Source: Bradyrhizobium commune (GTDB lineage: Bacteria; Pseudomonadota; Alphaproteobacteria; Rhizobiales; Xanthobacteraceae). From it: DNA of 64,000 bases. Made by a program: the position numbers and the translations under genes. Below the pieces are notes generated by a model. That model was not told the origin of the DNA. It did not search any database and was given only the letters and a program-made list of their open reading frames with translations. Below are positions 17,316-26,648 of the stretch, piece after piece; within the stretch, counting starts at the first letter, position 1, and each line of letters starts with the position of its first letter. The stretch covers positions 2,046,001 through 2,110,000 of the forward strand of contig NZ_CP061379.1 of the NCBI RefSeq assembly GCF_015624505.1. The letters are read 5' to 3'.

Positions 17316-18788
17316 ATGCGATCCCTGCTAGCGGGCGTTGCGGCTTTTGTCGTCCTCTGCTGCACCGGCATCGCCACCGCGCAGCCGGTCGGACAATTTC
17401 CATTCGCGTTGACGCGCGAGGGGCAGATGCTCGGCGCCGTCGAGGGCGAGGTCGCCTCCTTCAGGGGGCTCGCTTATGCGAAGCCGCCGGTCGGCGCACT
17501 GCGCTGGCGGCCGCCGCAGCCGACGCCGGAAAGCTCGGAGATGCGCACTGCCTACGACTATGGCGCGCCTTGTCTTCAGCCGTTGATCTCCGGGACGCGC
17601 GAGGATTGCCTGACGCTCAACGTGTTCCGTCCGTTCGGCGTCGACGGCCCGTTGCCAGTGATGGTGTTCATCCATGGCGGCGATTTCGCAAGAGGCACGG
17701 CGAACGATCCGCTGTTCGACGGCGCCAAGCTCGCGCAGGCCGGCCTCATCGTCGTGACCGTGAATTACCGCCTCGGCGTGCTCGGCTTTCTCACGCATCC
17801 CGCGCTGTCGGAAGGCGGCTCCGGCAATTTCGGTCTGATGGACCAGATCGCGGCGCTCAATTGGGTACACGACAACATCGCGGCCTTCGGCGGCGATCCC
17901 GGTAACGTCACCCTGTTCGGGAACGGCGCAGGCGCGACCTCGATCGCGCTTTTGATGCTGTGCTCCCAATCGCGCGATCTGTTTCAGAAGGCCATTCTGC
18001 AATCAGTGCCCGGCCGTGCACACCTGAACTCGTCGCAGCAGGCCGAGGCCGCGGGCCGACAGCTTATCGCCGCGCTCGGGCCGGAGGCGGATATGCGCGA
18101 CGCGAAAGCGATGCGGCTACTTGCCGTCGAAAAAAATCTTCTGGCGAAATCGCCCCATGGTTTTGGGCCAGCGATAGACGGAAACCTCGTGACGGAAGAC
18201 GTCGCCGCCGGATTTGCCGCAGCACACCAGAGCCGCGTTCCCCTGATCGTCGGTTCGAACGACGATGAGACACGCTTTGACGGCGAGCTCGACATCAAGG
18301 ACGCGCTTTCATCCGCAGGCGAGAGCATCGATGAGCTGCGCAAGCTCTATCCCGACGTCGCGAGGCCGGCAGACCTTGCGGCCAGTTTCTACACCGACAA
18401 GGTCTTCTCCGAGCCGGTGCGTTTGCTGGCTCGGCTTCATGCCGCAACCGGCGCGCCGACCTTCCGCTATCGTTTTGCCTATGTGCCGCAGGCGCAGCGC
18501 CGCAATCCCGACGAAGGGCATGGGCGCGAGCTGCAGTTCATCTTCGGTGCGGAGGGCGTGCCCGGCGCGGGCATCTTCTCGCGCGGCGACCGCGAGGTCG
18601 CGAGCCGCCTGCGCGCCTACTGGATCAACTTTGCCAAGAGCGGCGATCCCAACAGCCCCGACCTGCCGCATTGGGACGCGGTCGCAGACCGCGATCGCCT
18701 GCTGCTGATCGCGAATGATCGCATCGCGAGCGGCGACGACCCTTGGGTAGAGCGTCTCGACCGGCTCGCGCCCGAGAGCAAGAAATGA
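17316..18788 (+). CDS. Carboxylesterase type B homologue lacking the nucleophile serine
   Basis: A 490-residue secreted protein of the type B carboxylesterase family. The signal peptide ends near GIATAQP. Family motifs are clear: FRGLAYAKPPVGALRWRPP, EDCLTLNVFRP, VTVNYRLGVLGFLTHPALS and GNFGLMDQIAALNWVHDNIA. The nucleophile elbow, normally GESAG, reads GNGAG here (VTLFGNGAGATSIAL), so the catalytic Ser is Gly. The oxyanion motif HGGGF is also altered to HGGDF. The acid (GSNDDETRFD) and the His (GHGRELQFIFG) are present. As written, the usual Ser-His-Glu hydrolysis is not expected; a binding or adhesion role, or another chemistry, is possible. Confidence 0.93.
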   Translation: MRSLLAGVAAFVVLCCTGIATAQPVGQFPFALTREGQMLGAVEGEVASFRGLAYAKPPVGALRWRPPQPTPESSEMRTAYDYGAPCLQPLISGTREDCLTLNVFRPFGVDGPLPVMVFIHGGDFARGTANDPLFDGAKLAQAGLIVVTVNYRLGVLGFLTHPALSEGGSGNFGLMDQIAALNWVHDNIAAFGGDPGNVTLFGNGAGATSIALLMLCSQSRDLFQKAILQSVPGRAHLNSSQQAEAAGRQLIAALGPEADMRDAKAMRLLAVEKNLLAKSPHGFGPAIDGNLVTEDVAAGFAAAHQSRVPLIVGSNDDETRFDGELDIKDALSSAGESIDELRKLYPDVARPADLAASFYTDKVFSEPVRLLARLHAATGAPTFRYRFAYVPQAQRRNPDEGHGRELQFIFGAEGVPGAGIFSRGDREVASRLRAYWINFAKSGDPNSPDLPHWDAVADRDRLLLIANDRIASGDDPWVERLDRLAPESKK

Positions 18789-18795
18789 GTGAGAC

Positions 18796-18975
18796 TTAGG
18801 CGGCGAGCTCGACGCGGGGCGCCGGCGTCAACCGGTCTTCCTCCAGATAGTCCATCGCACCATCCTTCTCGACGGCGTAGAATTGCTGGCCTTCCTTGGA
18901 GCGGTAGGCGGCGCGAACGACACCGCGACGGCCCTTGTCACTGTTGACGACGTCCCCCAGCGCAAACTTCTTCAT
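18796..18975 (-). CDS. Small conserved-looking protein, 59 aa
   Basis: A 59-residue protein, beginning KKFALGDVVNSDKGRRGVVR and continuing AAYRSKEGQQFYAVEKDGAM and DYLEEDRLTPAP. The pattern of a short beta-rich G-D-V-V opening followed by RGVVRAAY resembles a KOW- or SH3-like small barrel, but this is only an impression. The start ATG at 18975 follows a GTGAG sequence on the minus strand. It is convergent with the esterase-like gene, with only seven bases between stops. Confidence 0.7.
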   Translation of the reverse strand: MKKFALGDVVNSDKGRRGVVRAAYRSKEGQQFYAVEKDGAMDYLEEDRLTPAPRVELAA

Positions 18976-19134
18976 CTCACGACTCGCTTGTCTTCTGGCC
19001 GATTCCTTCGGCCACGTCGGATTCTCGCCGGCAAATCGTTAACGGCTTGCTAACCATGACGATTTCCCTATGCTCGCCGCCGATTGCGCGGGCCGCTGGC
19101 ACGCGCATGTTCTGAAACAGGCGAGCCGACACCC

Positions 19135-19929
19135 ATGACGCGATTACCGACCCTCTTCCTGTCCCACGGCGGCGGACCCTGGCCGTTCATGGAGGACCGG
19201 CGGGTGCAATATGCCAGGACCGCCGCGGAGTTCGCTCGGCTGCCGCAACTGCTGCCGGCAAAGCCGAAGGCGGTGCTCGTCATCACCGGCCATTGGGAGG
19301 CAGATGCTTTCACCGTGTCGACCTCGGCGCATCCGCCGATGGTGTACGACTATTACGGTTTCCCCGAGCATACCTATCACATCAAATATGCGGCGCCGGG
19401 AAAGCCCGAGCTTGCCGCCGAGGTGAAGGCGCTGCTCGCGCGCGCCGATCTCGAGTGCCGGGAAGATGCCAACCAGGGTTTTGACCACGGCACCTTCGTG
19501 CCGCTCGGCCTGATGTATCCGAACGCGGACATGCCGATCGTGCTGCTGTCGCTGAAATCGAGCTACGATGCGGCCGAGCACATCAAGGTCGGGCAGGCGA
19601 TTGCATCGCTGCGCGACGAAGGCATTCTGATCGTCGGCAGCGGGCTCACCTATCACAACATGCGCGGCTTTGGCCGCGCAGAGTCGAAGCCTGTCTCCTA
19701 TGACTTCGAAGCCTATCTGAACGAGGCGATCAGCAACCCGGATGCGGCGCGCCGCAACGCGATGCTGGTCGATTGGGAGCACGCGCCGAGTGCGCGGTTG
19801 GCCCATCCGCGCGAAGACCATCTGCTGCCGCTGATGGTCGCAGCCGGCGCCGCCGGCAGCGATGTGGGCGAGCGCGTCTTCGTCGACGAGGTCGCCAGCG
19901 TCGCGATGGCGTCGTATGTGTTCGGGTGA
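19135..19929 (+). CDS. DODA-type class III extradiol dioxygenase
   Basis: A 264-residue cytoplasmic enzyme of the LigB-related 4,5-DOPA dioxygenase (YgiD) family, non-haem metal enzymes that open catechol rings. The N-terminus LPTLFLSHGGGPWPF carries the first metal His. AVLVITGHWEADAFTV follows, then the catalytic and metal region ANQGFDHGTFVPLGLMYPNA, and late GILIVGSGLTYHNM. All expected His residues are present. The ATG at 19135 is chosen as it begins the family motif. No catechol-pathway genes adjoin it, so the substrate cannot be told; members also act on caffeate-like compounds. Confidence 0.92.
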   Translation: MTRLPTLFLSHGGGPWPFMEDRRVQYARTAAEFARLPQLLPAKPKAVLVITGHWEADAFTVSTSAHPPMVYDYYGFPEHTYHIKYAAPGKPELAAEVKALLARADLECREDANQGFDHGTFVPLGLMYPNADMPIVLLSLKSSYDAAEHIKVGQAIASLRDEGILIVGSGLTYHNMRGFGRAESKPVSYDFEAYLNEAISNPDAARRNAMLVDWEHAPSARLAHPREDHLLPLMVAAGAAGSDVGERVFVDEVASVAMASYVFG

Positions 19930-19954
19930 ATCGTAGGGCGGCGTTTGGCGCCGC

Positions 19955-20109
19955 AACCCTCTCCCCTTGTGGGAGAGGGTGGATCGCCGCGCAGCGGCGA
20001 GACGGGTGAGGGGTTTCTCTCGACTCGGGAATCTTGCGTAGTGAATTTGCCGAGCGAACCCCTCATCCGGCGCTTCGCGCCACCTTCTCCCACAAGGGGA
20101 GAAGGAAGA
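19955..20109. repeat. Compound intergenic repeat with inverted ends
   Basis: CTCCCCTTGTGGGAG at 19961-19975 is exactly reverse-complemented as CTCCCACAAGGGGAG at 20087-20101. Nested inside, GTGAGGGGTTT pairs with AACCCCTCAT, so the element could fold into one long hairpin. The same CTC..GAG ends appear at 40471/40576. It lies between the dioxygenase and SemiSWEET genes, which converge. No open frame is present in it. Confidence 0.8.
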
Positions 20110-20121
20110 GGCGAGCAGGGC

Positions 20122-20382
20122 TCACCCATATTTCAGCTTCATCGCCAGAATGCCGCCGGCGAGCAGCATGGTGATGGCGTTGGCGGCGACGAGCGGCGCA
20201 TCGCCCGAGAGCAGGCCGTAGATCAGCCAGAGCGCCAGGCCCAGCACCATGATCAGGAACATGCCGAGCGAGATGTCGCGCGCCGAGCGGGTCTTCCAGA
20301 CCTTGATGACTTGCGGCGCGTAGGCGACAGTGGTGCAGGTGGCGGCGGCAAAGCCGATCAGCTTGATGACGAAGGGTTCCAT
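20122..20382 (-). CDS. SemiSWEET-type sugar transporter
   Basis: An 86-residue three-helix membrane protein of the SemiSWEET/PQ-loop family. The PQ motif is in helix 1 (CTTVAYAPQVIKVWKTRSAR), followed by DISLGMFLIMVLGLALWLIY and a last helix AANAITMLLAGGILAMKLKY. SemiSWEETs work as dimers, each chain giving one three-helix half, and move sugars passively. The size is standard. It lies 30 bases downstream of glgA on the same strand and could be read through from the glycogen genes, which would fit sugar handling, but the link is only positional. Confidence 0.92.
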   Translation of the reverse strand: MEPFVIKLIGFAAATCTTVAYAPQVIKVWKTRSARDISLGMFLIMVLGLALWLIYGLLSGDAPLVAANAITMLLAGGILAMKLKYG

Positions 20383-20412
20383 GCCGGCTCTATAGCATGG
20401 ATTCGACGAGGG

Positions 20413-21849
20413 TCACGCCATGCGGCGGGATGCCATCAGGCCGCGATAGAGCGCGGCATATTCGCCGGCCCGGTTGCGCCACGAGACGTCGGTCGCAAGG
20501 CCCGTGAGCTGCAATTGGCGCCACGCCGGCTTGTCGTGGAAGGCGAGGCTTGCGCGCCTCAATGCAGCCGAGAGATTGTCCGACGTGACCGGGCCGAAGG
20601 TGAATCCCGTCGCCGGTTCGCTGACCGTGTCCGCAAGACCGCCGACGCGCGACACGATCGGCACGGCGCCATAGCGCAGCGCGCAGAGCTGCGTCAGGCC
20701 GCATGGCTCGAACCGCGATGGCACGACGAGGGCGTCGACGCCGGCCTGGATCAGGTGAGCAAGCGCCTCGTCATAGCCGATCACGGCCGCGATCCGTCGC
20801 GGATGCGCACGGGCAGCTTCACGGTAGCGATCCTGTAACTCGGCGTCACCGCTGCCGAGCAGAGCCAGTTGCATGCCTTCGCCCAGTATGGTGGGGATGG
20901 CCTCGAGCAGGAGATCGAGACCCTTCTGCCACGACAGCCGGCTGATGACGCCGAGCAATGGTGCGTCGGTCAGGAGATCGAGCCCGAGCCGTTGCTGCAA
21001 GGTCGCCTTGTTCGCCACCCGAAACGACATCTCGTCGGCATCGAAGCGGCAGGCGATCAGCGGATCGGTCCGCGGATTCCACACCGAGACGTCGACGCCG
21101 TTGAGGATGCCGCTCAGCACGCTCGCGCGCTCGCGCAAGAGGCCGCCGAGCCCCATGCCGCCCTCGTCGCTCTGGATCTCGCGCGCGTAGGTCGGCGATA
21201 CCGTGGTGATGCGATCGGCGAATTGCAGGCCGGCCTTCAGGAAGCTGATCCCGCCAAAATATTCGAGCCCATTGACGTCGAACGACGCGTCCCCGGGCAG
21301 GCCGATCGCGCCCGTCAGCGCGCGGTCGAACTTGCCCTGATAGGCCATGTTGTGAATGGTCATCACGGTGCCGGGCCGCGGACGGTTGTCATAATGGAGA
21401 TAGGCCGGCGCGAGCCCGGCCTGCCAGTCATGGGCATGTACGATTTCGGGCACGAAGGCGGAGACAAGGCCGTGGCCGATATCGGCTGCCACGCGCGCCA
21501 GCGCCGCAAAGCGCACGCCGTTGTCCGGCCAGTCGGTGCCATCAGCGGTGACATAGGGATTGCCGGGCCGTGCGTAGAGATGCGGCACATCCAGCACGAA
21601 CAGGTCGAGCCCGTCGCGTGTGCCGGCGAGCAGCCGGCCGGGCCCGCCGAAATAATCCGGCCAGCGCCACACCTCCTGCGCGCCCGCGAGCATCCGCATC
21701 ACATCGGGATAGCCCGGCATTAGCGTGCGCATCTCGACGCCATGCGCCTTCAGTGCGATCGGCAGCGCGCCGGCGACATCCGCGAGGCCGCCGGTCTTGA
21801 CGATGGGATAGACTTCGGAGGCGACCGCGAGGACGCGAACAGGCGTCAT
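20413..21849 (-). CDS. glgA: Glycogen synthase (ADP-glucose)
   Basis: A 478-residue GT5 glycogen synthase that elongates alpha-1,4-glucan from ADP-glucose. The N-terminus [20 protein letters not shown] holds the ADP-glucose-binding KTGGL motif. Further motifs are [40 protein letters not shown] and, in the C-terminal half, [17 protein letters not shown]. The donor-site region is [20 protein letters not shown] with two conserved Glu-like positions. Its ATG overlaps the glgC stop by four bases, so the pair is translationally coupled. Length is typical. Confidence 0.97.
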   Translation of the reverse strand: MTPVRVLAVASEVYPIVKTGGLADVAGALPIALKAHGVEMRTLMPGYPDVMRMLAGAQEVWRWPDYFGGPGRLLAGTRDGLDLFVLDVPHLYARPGNPYVTADGTDWPDNGVRFAALARVAADIGHGLVSAFVPEIVHAHDWQAGLAPAYLHYDNRPRPGTVMTIHNMAYQGKFDRALTGAIGLPGDASFDVNGLEYFGGISFLKAGLQFADRITTVSPTYAREIQSDEGGMGLGGLLRERASVLSGILNGVDVSVWNPRTDPLIACRFDADEMSFRVANKATLQQRLGLDLLTDAPLLGVISRLSWQKGLDLLLEAIPTILGEGMQLALLGSGDAELQDRYREAARAHPRRIAAVIGYDEALAHLIQAGVDALVVPSRFEPCGLTQLCALRYGAVPIVSRVGGLADTVSEPATGFTFGPVTSDNLSAALRRASLAFHDKPAWRQLQLTGLATDVSWRNRAGEYAALYRGLMASRRMA

Positions 21850-23108
21850 GTATTGAGCCTGTCGATCATCGGCTGGGTGATCAGCGAGACGCCCTGCTCG
21901 GTGGTGCGGAAGCGTCTTGCGTCGAGCTCGGGATCTTCGCCGACGACAAGCCCCTCGGGGATTTCGATGCCGCGGTCGATCACGACGTTCTTGAGCCGCG
22001 CGCCGCGGCCGATATTGACGTAAGGCATGATCACGGCGTTCTCGACGCTGGCATAGGAATTGACGCGCACGCCGGTAAACAGCAGCGAACGTCGCAGCGA
22101 GGCGCCGGAAATGATGCAGCCACCGGACACCAGCGAGCTCACCGCCGAACCGCGCCGGCTCTCTTCGTCATGGACGAATTTCGCCGGCGGCGTGATCTCG
22201 GCATAGGACCAGATCGGCCAGGCGCGGTCGAACAGGTCGAGCTCCGGCACCACGTCGGTCAAATCGATGTTGGCGGCCCAATAGGCGTCGACCGTGCCGA
22301 CGTCGCGCCAATAGGAGCGGGGATCGTCGCCCGAACGGACGCAGGAGCTGGAGAACTGATGCGCGATGGCGCGGCCGTTCTTGACGATGTAGGGGATGAT
22401 GTCCTTGCCGAAATCGTGGTTCGAATTCGGATCCTCGGCGTCGCGCTTGAGCTGGTCGTAGAGGAATTTGGCATCGAACACGTAGATGCCCATGCTGGCG
22501 AGCGAGACGTCGGGCTTGCCCGGCATTGGCGGCGGATCCTTGGGCTTTTCCAGGAATTGCTGGATCCAGCCGTTCTCGTCGATATGCATGATGCCGAAGC
22601 CACTGGATTCCGCGCGCGGCATTTCGAGGCAGCCGACGGTGACGTCGGCGCCGCTGTCGACATGCTGCCGCAGCATCACCTCGTAATCCATCTTGTAGAT
22701 ATGATCGCCGGCGAGCACGACGATGAAGCGGCAGGCATGCGACTCGATGATGTCGATGTTCTGGTAGATCGCATCCGCCGTGCCGACATACCACATGTTC
22801 TCCGACACGCGCTGGCTGGCGGGAAGGATGTCAAAGCTCTCGTTGCGCTCGGGGCGGAAGAAATTCCAGCCCATTTGAAGATGCCGGATCAGGCTGTGCG
22901 CCTTGTACTGGGTCGCGACCGCGATGCGGCGGATGCCGGAGTTCACCGCGTTCGACAGCGCGAAATCAATGATGCGGGATTTGCCACCGAAATAGACCGC
23001 GGGCTTGGCGCGCCGGTCAGTCAGCTCCAGCAGCCGGCTGCCGCGTCCGCCGGCCAGGACGAACGCCAGCGCCTGGCGGGCAAGCGGCTCATTTCCGGCG
23101 GCACTCAT
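21846..23108 (-). CDS. glgC: Glucose-1-phosphate adenylyltransferase
   Basis: A 420-residue ADP-glucose pyrophosphorylase, the committed step of bacterial glycogen synthesis. The nucleotidyltransferase domain begins [20 protein letters not shown] with the catalytic/allosteric region [40 protein letters not shown] contains the metal-binding Asp. [13 protein letters not shown] contains the glucose-1-phosphate Lys. The C-terminal left-handed beta-helix is seen as [19 protein letters not shown] and [20 protein letters not shown]. The start is behind GGGAGGATGAC. It is the first gene of glgCA; the family is usually activated by fructose 6-phosphate or pyruvate in alphaproteobacteria. Confidence 0.97.
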   Translation of the reverse strand: MSAAGNEPLARQALAFVLAGGRGSRLLELTDRRAKPAVYFGGKSRIIDFALSNAVNSGIRRIAVATQYKAHSLIRHLQMGWNFFRPERNESFDILPASQRVSENMWYVGTADAIYQNIDIIESHACRFIVVLAGDHIYKMDYEVMLRQHVDSGADVTVGCLEMPRAESSGFGIMHIDENGWIQQFLEKPKDPPPMPGKPDVSLASMGIYVFDAKFLYDQLKRDAEDPNSNHDFGKDIIPYIVKNGRAIAHQFSSSCVRSGDDPRSYWRDVGTVDAYWAANIDLTDVVPELDLFDRAWPIWSYAEITPPAKFVHDEESRRGSAVSSLVSGGCIISGASLRRSLLFTGVRVNSYASVENAVIMPYVNIGRGARLKNVVIDRGIEIPEGLVVGEDPELDARRFRTTEQGVSLITQPMIDRLNT

Positions 23109-23458
23109 GTCATCCTCCCACTCACGCTTGGCGCAGGCCGCGGCCTGTTGTCGCGAGGAGCCCGTTGGGCCCGCGCCCGTTGGAACCGATAGTAGCGGTA
23201 CGAATAGTCAATCGGGAAGCTGGTTGTTGGTTGCGAACGCGCGGCAAGCTTAATGCTTTGCCGTTCGAGGCCCGCCCTCCGGCGCGGTCGTCTCGTTGTC
23301 ACATCGGCGCGCTGGAGGGCCCGGCTGATAACAATTCAGGCAAGGGGCCGCGTCTTGTGCGCTGCACGCGAATTCGAAGCTTTGACTTGGCGCAAGGATG
23401 CACGATCATGGGGCCTGCGATCTTTTTCCAAACGAAACGTCAGACAGGAGTTGAGGCG
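23109..23458. other. Intergenic region between divergent glgC and the Gly/Tyr-rich gene
   Basis: About 350 bases without a supported gene. It must carry the promoters of both divergent units. It is slightly less GC-rich than the genes; no confident operator, RNA gene or repeat was picked out. Confidence 0.5.
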
Positions 23459-23944
23459 ATGAGTATCTGGAAAACGGTAGTTTCCTGTTCGCTTGCGACG
23501 GCTGTATTGGCCGGTCAGGTCGAGCAGGCGGCGGCGGCGCCGATGCCGACCCATGTCGCGGCCATGAAGGCCGCGACCCCTGAGGCCGCGACGCAGGTGT
23601 ATTGGCGCGGGCGCGGCTTTGGCTGGGGTATCGGCGGGCTTGCGGCCGGCGCGATCATCGGCGGCGCCATCGCCAGCAGCGGGCCCTACGGCTATTACGG
23701 CGGGAGCCCTTATGGCTATTACGGCGGTAGCCCCTATTACGGCTACGGCGGCGGCTATGGATATCCGGCCTACGGGTACGGTTATGGATCCGGTTACGCG
23801 CCGGCCTATTACAGCTACGGCTATGGTCCTGGCTACGGTTACGGCTATCGCCCCTACTACCGTCCGCGTCCGTATTACGGCTATCGCTACGGCTACTATC
23901 GGCCCCGGGCCTATTATCGCCCTTACTATCGGCACTATTGGTGA
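23459..23944 (+). CDS. Secreted Gly/Tyr-rich low-complexity protein
   Basis: A 161-residue protein. The signal peptide ends near QAAAAP, then comes a short linker and a small hydrophobic glycine segment (GIGGLAAGAIIGGAIASS). The C-terminal half is made of Tyr-Gly repeats (YGYYGGSPYGYYGGSPYYGY) changing into Tyr-Arg-Pro repeats (RPYYRPRPYYGYRYGYYRPR). The ATG at 23459 follows CAGGAGTTGAGG. Such proteins are common in Bradyrhizobium and relatives and are presumed to be at the cell surface, with aromatic-cation stickiness typical of phase-separating or adhesive tails. The role is not known. Confidence 0.88.
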   Translation: MSIWKTVVSCSLATAVLAGQVEQAAAAPMPTHVAAMKAATPEAATQVYWRGRGFGWGIGGLAAGAIIGGAIASSGPYGYYGGSPYGYYGGSPYYGYGGGYGYPAYGYGYGSGYAPAYYSYGYGPGYGYGYRPYYRPRPYYGYRYGYYRPRAYYRPYYRHYW

Positions 23945-24157
23945 TTGCGCGTCCGAGGTGGTCATTCTCGGTTTCGATCGATCGAAGATAAGATGAGAAC
24001 AACTCGTTTGGCGGGATCGCTTCGCCGACGTGATTGTTCTCTTCTTGCCCGTGCCGACGACAGCGACATTGCTATTCGAGCCGGCTCCCTTGCGGCGCAA
24101 TCAGCGCCCGCCGAGATCAATCTGATGCCGACAAATGAGTTGGCCAGGAGATCAGAG

Positions 24158-25003
24158 ATGGGCCTGCAAGAAACAAAAATCGAATCGCTTCCCTTCGTCA
24201 CCGCTGAACTCAACTATCTCGCGCCGACATCAGCCAAGCCGCGCACCTATGCCTTCGATCCGCCGCCGGGCGAGCCGAAAAGCACGTCACTGCCGGAGCC
24301 GCATCAGGTGCCGATCTTCGACGCACGACTGATCGCCGAAAATTTATCGCTTGATCGCGAAGGCTTTGCGCTGGTGCGCCACCCGACCCGGGTGAAGGAT
24401 TTTTACAACGACGAGGAAATACGTACGGTCTACTATCCCGCCGTCGAAGCCTTTCTCCGCGCGACGCTGAAGGCCGACCGCGTCGTCATCTTCGATCACA
24501 CCGTGCGCAAGCGTGTCGCGGGCGCAGCCGACATCCGTGGCGGCGGGCCGCGCCAGCCTGCCACGCGCGTGCATGTCGACCAGACCGTCACGTCCGGCGC
24601 CAACCGCGTGCGCGAGCATTTGCCTGATGAAGCCGATGAGCTGTTGAACGGCCGCGTGCAGGTGATCAATCTCTGGCGCCCGATCCGCGGGCCCTTGCGC
24701 GATTCACCGCTCGCGATGGCCGACGGCACCACGGTCGCGCCCGAGGATCTTGTTGCGTCCGACCTGATCTATCCGAACCGGCGCGGCGAGACCTATTCGG
24801 TGAAATACAATCCGAACCATCGCTGGTTCTATTTTCCCGAGATGACGGCAGACGAAGCTCTGCTGCTCAAGTGCTATGATTCCGCAACCGACGGCCGCAC
24901 GCGGTTCGGACCGCACACGGCCTTCGTCGATCCGACGACGCCGGCCGATGCACCCCTGCGCGAAAGCATCGAAGTGCGCACGCTCGTATTTCACAAGCAG
25001 TAA
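24158..25003 (+). CDS. CmcJ/NvfI-like oxidoreductase
   Basis: A 281-residue soluble protein resembling the CmcJ/NvfI group, named after cephamycin and fungal meroterpenoid biosynthesis proteins and widespread in proteobacteria. Features are DREGFALVRHPTRVKDFYND, VVIFDHTVRKR, RVHVDQTVTSGANRVREHL with an H-x-D pair, INLWRPIRGPLRDSPLAMAD and EALLLKCYDS, then FGPHTAFVDP. The H-x-D and the late His would suit an Fe(II)/2-oxoglutarate-like facial triad, though that is inference. The ATG at 24158 follows AGGAG. It is separated from the next gene by a hairpin. Confidence 0.82.
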   Translation: MGLQETKIESLPFVTAELNYLAPTSAKPRTYAFDPPPGEPKSTSLPEPHQVPIFDARLIAENLSLDREGFALVRHPTRVKDFYNDEEIRTVYYPAVEAFLRATLKADRVVIFDHTVRKRVAGAADIRGGGPRQPATRVHVDQTVTSGANRVREHLPDEADELLNGRVQVINLWRPIRGPLRDSPLAMADGTTVAPEDLVASDLIYPNRRGETYSVKYNPNHRWFYFPEMTADEALLLKCYDSATDGRTRFGPHTAFVDPTTPADAPLRESIEVRTLVFHKQ

Positions 25004-25016
25004 CAATGTGTGATGG

Positions 25017-25041
25017 CACTGCCGGGTAATGCCCGGCAGTG
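25017..25041 (+). terminator. Hairpin after the CmcJ/NvfI-like gene
   Basis: Ten-base arms CACTGCCGGG and CCCGGCAGTG around TAATG, 13 bases after the stop. The stem is strong but no T run follows, so termination may be partial or Rho-assisted. Confidence 0.5.
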
Positions 25042-25105
25042 TTCCCGGAACCATTTGGAACAAGGCGACGTTTGCACGCGGGGCAGGGTAACCGGGAGCG
25101 GTGCC

Positions 25106-25417
25106 GTGCGAGCGCGGACGACCTTATTGCTGTGTGTGACGACTTCTTCTCTCGCCTTCATCTCCGTTGCAAATGCCGAGAGTGGGCTTGCCTCATATTA
25201 CGGTTACGGAAAGGCCGGCAAAGGCGAGATGACGTGCGCCCACCGTACGCGGCCATTCGGCAGCGTGCTGAAGGTGTCCTGGAGCGGGCACACGATTCAA
25301 TGCCGCGTGAATGATCGCGGCCCGTTCATCCGTGGCCGCATCGTCGATCTCTCGGTGCCCGCCGCCCGCGCGCTCGGCATGATGAGCGCCGGCGTGGTCC
25401 GCGTCTCGGTGGAATAG
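25106..25417 (+). CDS. Short RlpA-like double-psi beta-barrel protein
   Basis: A 103-residue exported protein. The signal peptide RARTTLLLCVTTSSLAFISV ends near VANAES. The rest is a single RlpA-type domain: GLASYYGYGKAGKGEMTCAH, RPFGSVLKVSWSGHTIQCRV and NDRGPFIRGRIVDLSVPAAR. The NDRGPF motif and trailing Asp match the RlpA at 12502. There is neither a lipobox nor a SPOR domain, so it is likely periplasmic and soluble. The start is put at GTG 25106, behind CGGGAG; longer in-frame starts would extend the N-terminus without a recognisable signal. Peptidoglycan lytic activity is inferred from the family. Confidence 0.8.
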   Translation: MRARTTLLLCVTTSSLAFISVANAESGLASYYGYGKAGKGEMTCAHRTRPFGSVLKVSWSGHTIQCRVNDRGPFIRGRIVDLSVPAARALGMMSAGVVRVSVE

Positions 25418-25465
25418 ACCTGCAAGCGCGCTATAGTGCTACCAAACCAGGGGTGAGGGAGCGTT

Positions 25466-26635
25466 ATGGCTGGGATCAGGGTCGGACTCGTCGGCTGCGG
25501 CTTCGTGTCGGAGCTGCATATGCATGCGTTCCGGCGCGTCTATGGCGTGGACGTCGAGGTCGCGGCGGTCGCCGCGCGCGGCGACAAGGTCGTCGCGTTC
25601 GCTCGGCATCACAATATTGCACGGGTCTATCGGAGCTTCGCCGAACTGATCGCCGATCGAGAGCTCGACATCATCGACATCTGCACGCCGCCCAATCTCC
25701 ACGCCGAGATGATCGTCGCCAGCATGCAGGCCGGCAAGCATGTCATCTGCGAGAAGCCCTTTGCCGGCTATTTCGGCCGCAACGGCGACCAGCAGCCGAT
25801 CGGCAAGCACGTGCCGAAGGCGCTGATGTATGAACGGGTGATCGAGGAGATGGACGCGACGCGGGCCGCGATCGAGCGGACGGGAAAGCTCTTCATGTAT
25901 GCCGAGGACTGGATCTACGCCCCCGCCGTCACCAAGACCGCTGAAATCATCAAGGCGACGAAAGACAAAATCCTGTTCATGAAGGGTGAGGAGAGTCATT
26001 CCGGTTCGCACGCGGCGCACGCCGCGCAATGGGCGATGACCGGCGGCGGCTCGCTGATCCGCATGGGCTGCCATCCGCTCTCTGCGGTGCTCTATCTCAA
26101 GCAGGTCGAGGCGAAGGCGCGCGGCGAGACCATCCGCGTTGCCAGCGTCACCGGCGATGTCGGCAACGTCACCGCCGGTCTGAAGCCGGGGGAGCGCAGC
26201 TACATCAAGGCCAATCCGGTCGATGTCGAGGATTGGGGCACGCTGACGGCGACCTTCTCCGACGGCACCAAGGCGACCGTGTTCTCCGGCGACATGATCA
26301 TGGGCGGCGTGCGCAATCTGATCGAGACTTATACCAGCGGCGGCTCGCTATTCGCCAACATCACCCCGAACACGCATCTGATGAGCTACCAGACCTCCGA
26401 GGAAAAGCTCGCGTCGGTCTACATCACGGAAAAGGTCGACCGCAAAACCGGCTGGCAATATGTCTGCCTCGAGGAGGAATGGACGCGCGGCTATTTGCAG
26501 GAAATCCAGGATTTCATGGAATGCGCGGTGACGGGAAGGCAGCCGCTTTCGGACCTAGCGCTGGCCTACGAGACGATCAAGGTGAACTACGCGGGCTATT
26601 GGGCCGCGGAGGAAGGGCGACGGGTGGTGTTGTAA
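25466..26635 (+). CDS. Gfo/Idh/MocA-family oxidoreductase
   Basis: A 389-residue NAD(P)-dependent dehydrogenase of the glucose-fructose oxidoreductase / inositol dehydrogenase family. The Rossmann start is IRVGLVGCGFVSELHMHAF, the conserved Lys-Pro motif is HVICEKPFAGYFG, and DIIDICTPPNLHAEM precedes it. After the EKP motif there is a spacer of about 35 residues (NGDQQPIGKHVPKALMYERV) before YAEDWIYAPAVTK. The catalytic-type region GGGSLIRMGCHPLSAVLYL supplies the usual His. The start follows GAGGGAGCG. It stands alone; no sugar transport or inositol genes adjoin it, so the substrate is open. Confidence 0.93.
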   Translation: MAGIRVGLVGCGFVSELHMHAFRRVYGVDVEVAAVAARGDKVVAFARHHNIARVYRSFAELIADRELDIIDICTPPNLHAEMIVASMQAGKHVICEKPFAGYFGRNGDQQPIGKHVPKALMYERVIEEMDATRAAIERTGKLFMYAEDWIYAPAVTKTAEIIKATKDKILFMKGEESHSGSHAAHAAQWAMTGGGSLIRMGCHPLSAVLYLKQVEAKARGETIRVASVTGDVGNVTAGLKPGERSYIKANPVDVEDWGTLTATFSDGTKATVFSGDMIMGGVRNLIETYTSGGSLFANITPNTHLMSYQTSEEKLASVYITEKVDRKTGWQYVCLEEEWTRGYLQEIQDFMECAVTGRQPLSDLALAYETIKVNYAGYWAAEEGRRVVL

Positions 26636-26648
26636 GGGTGATGAACCG

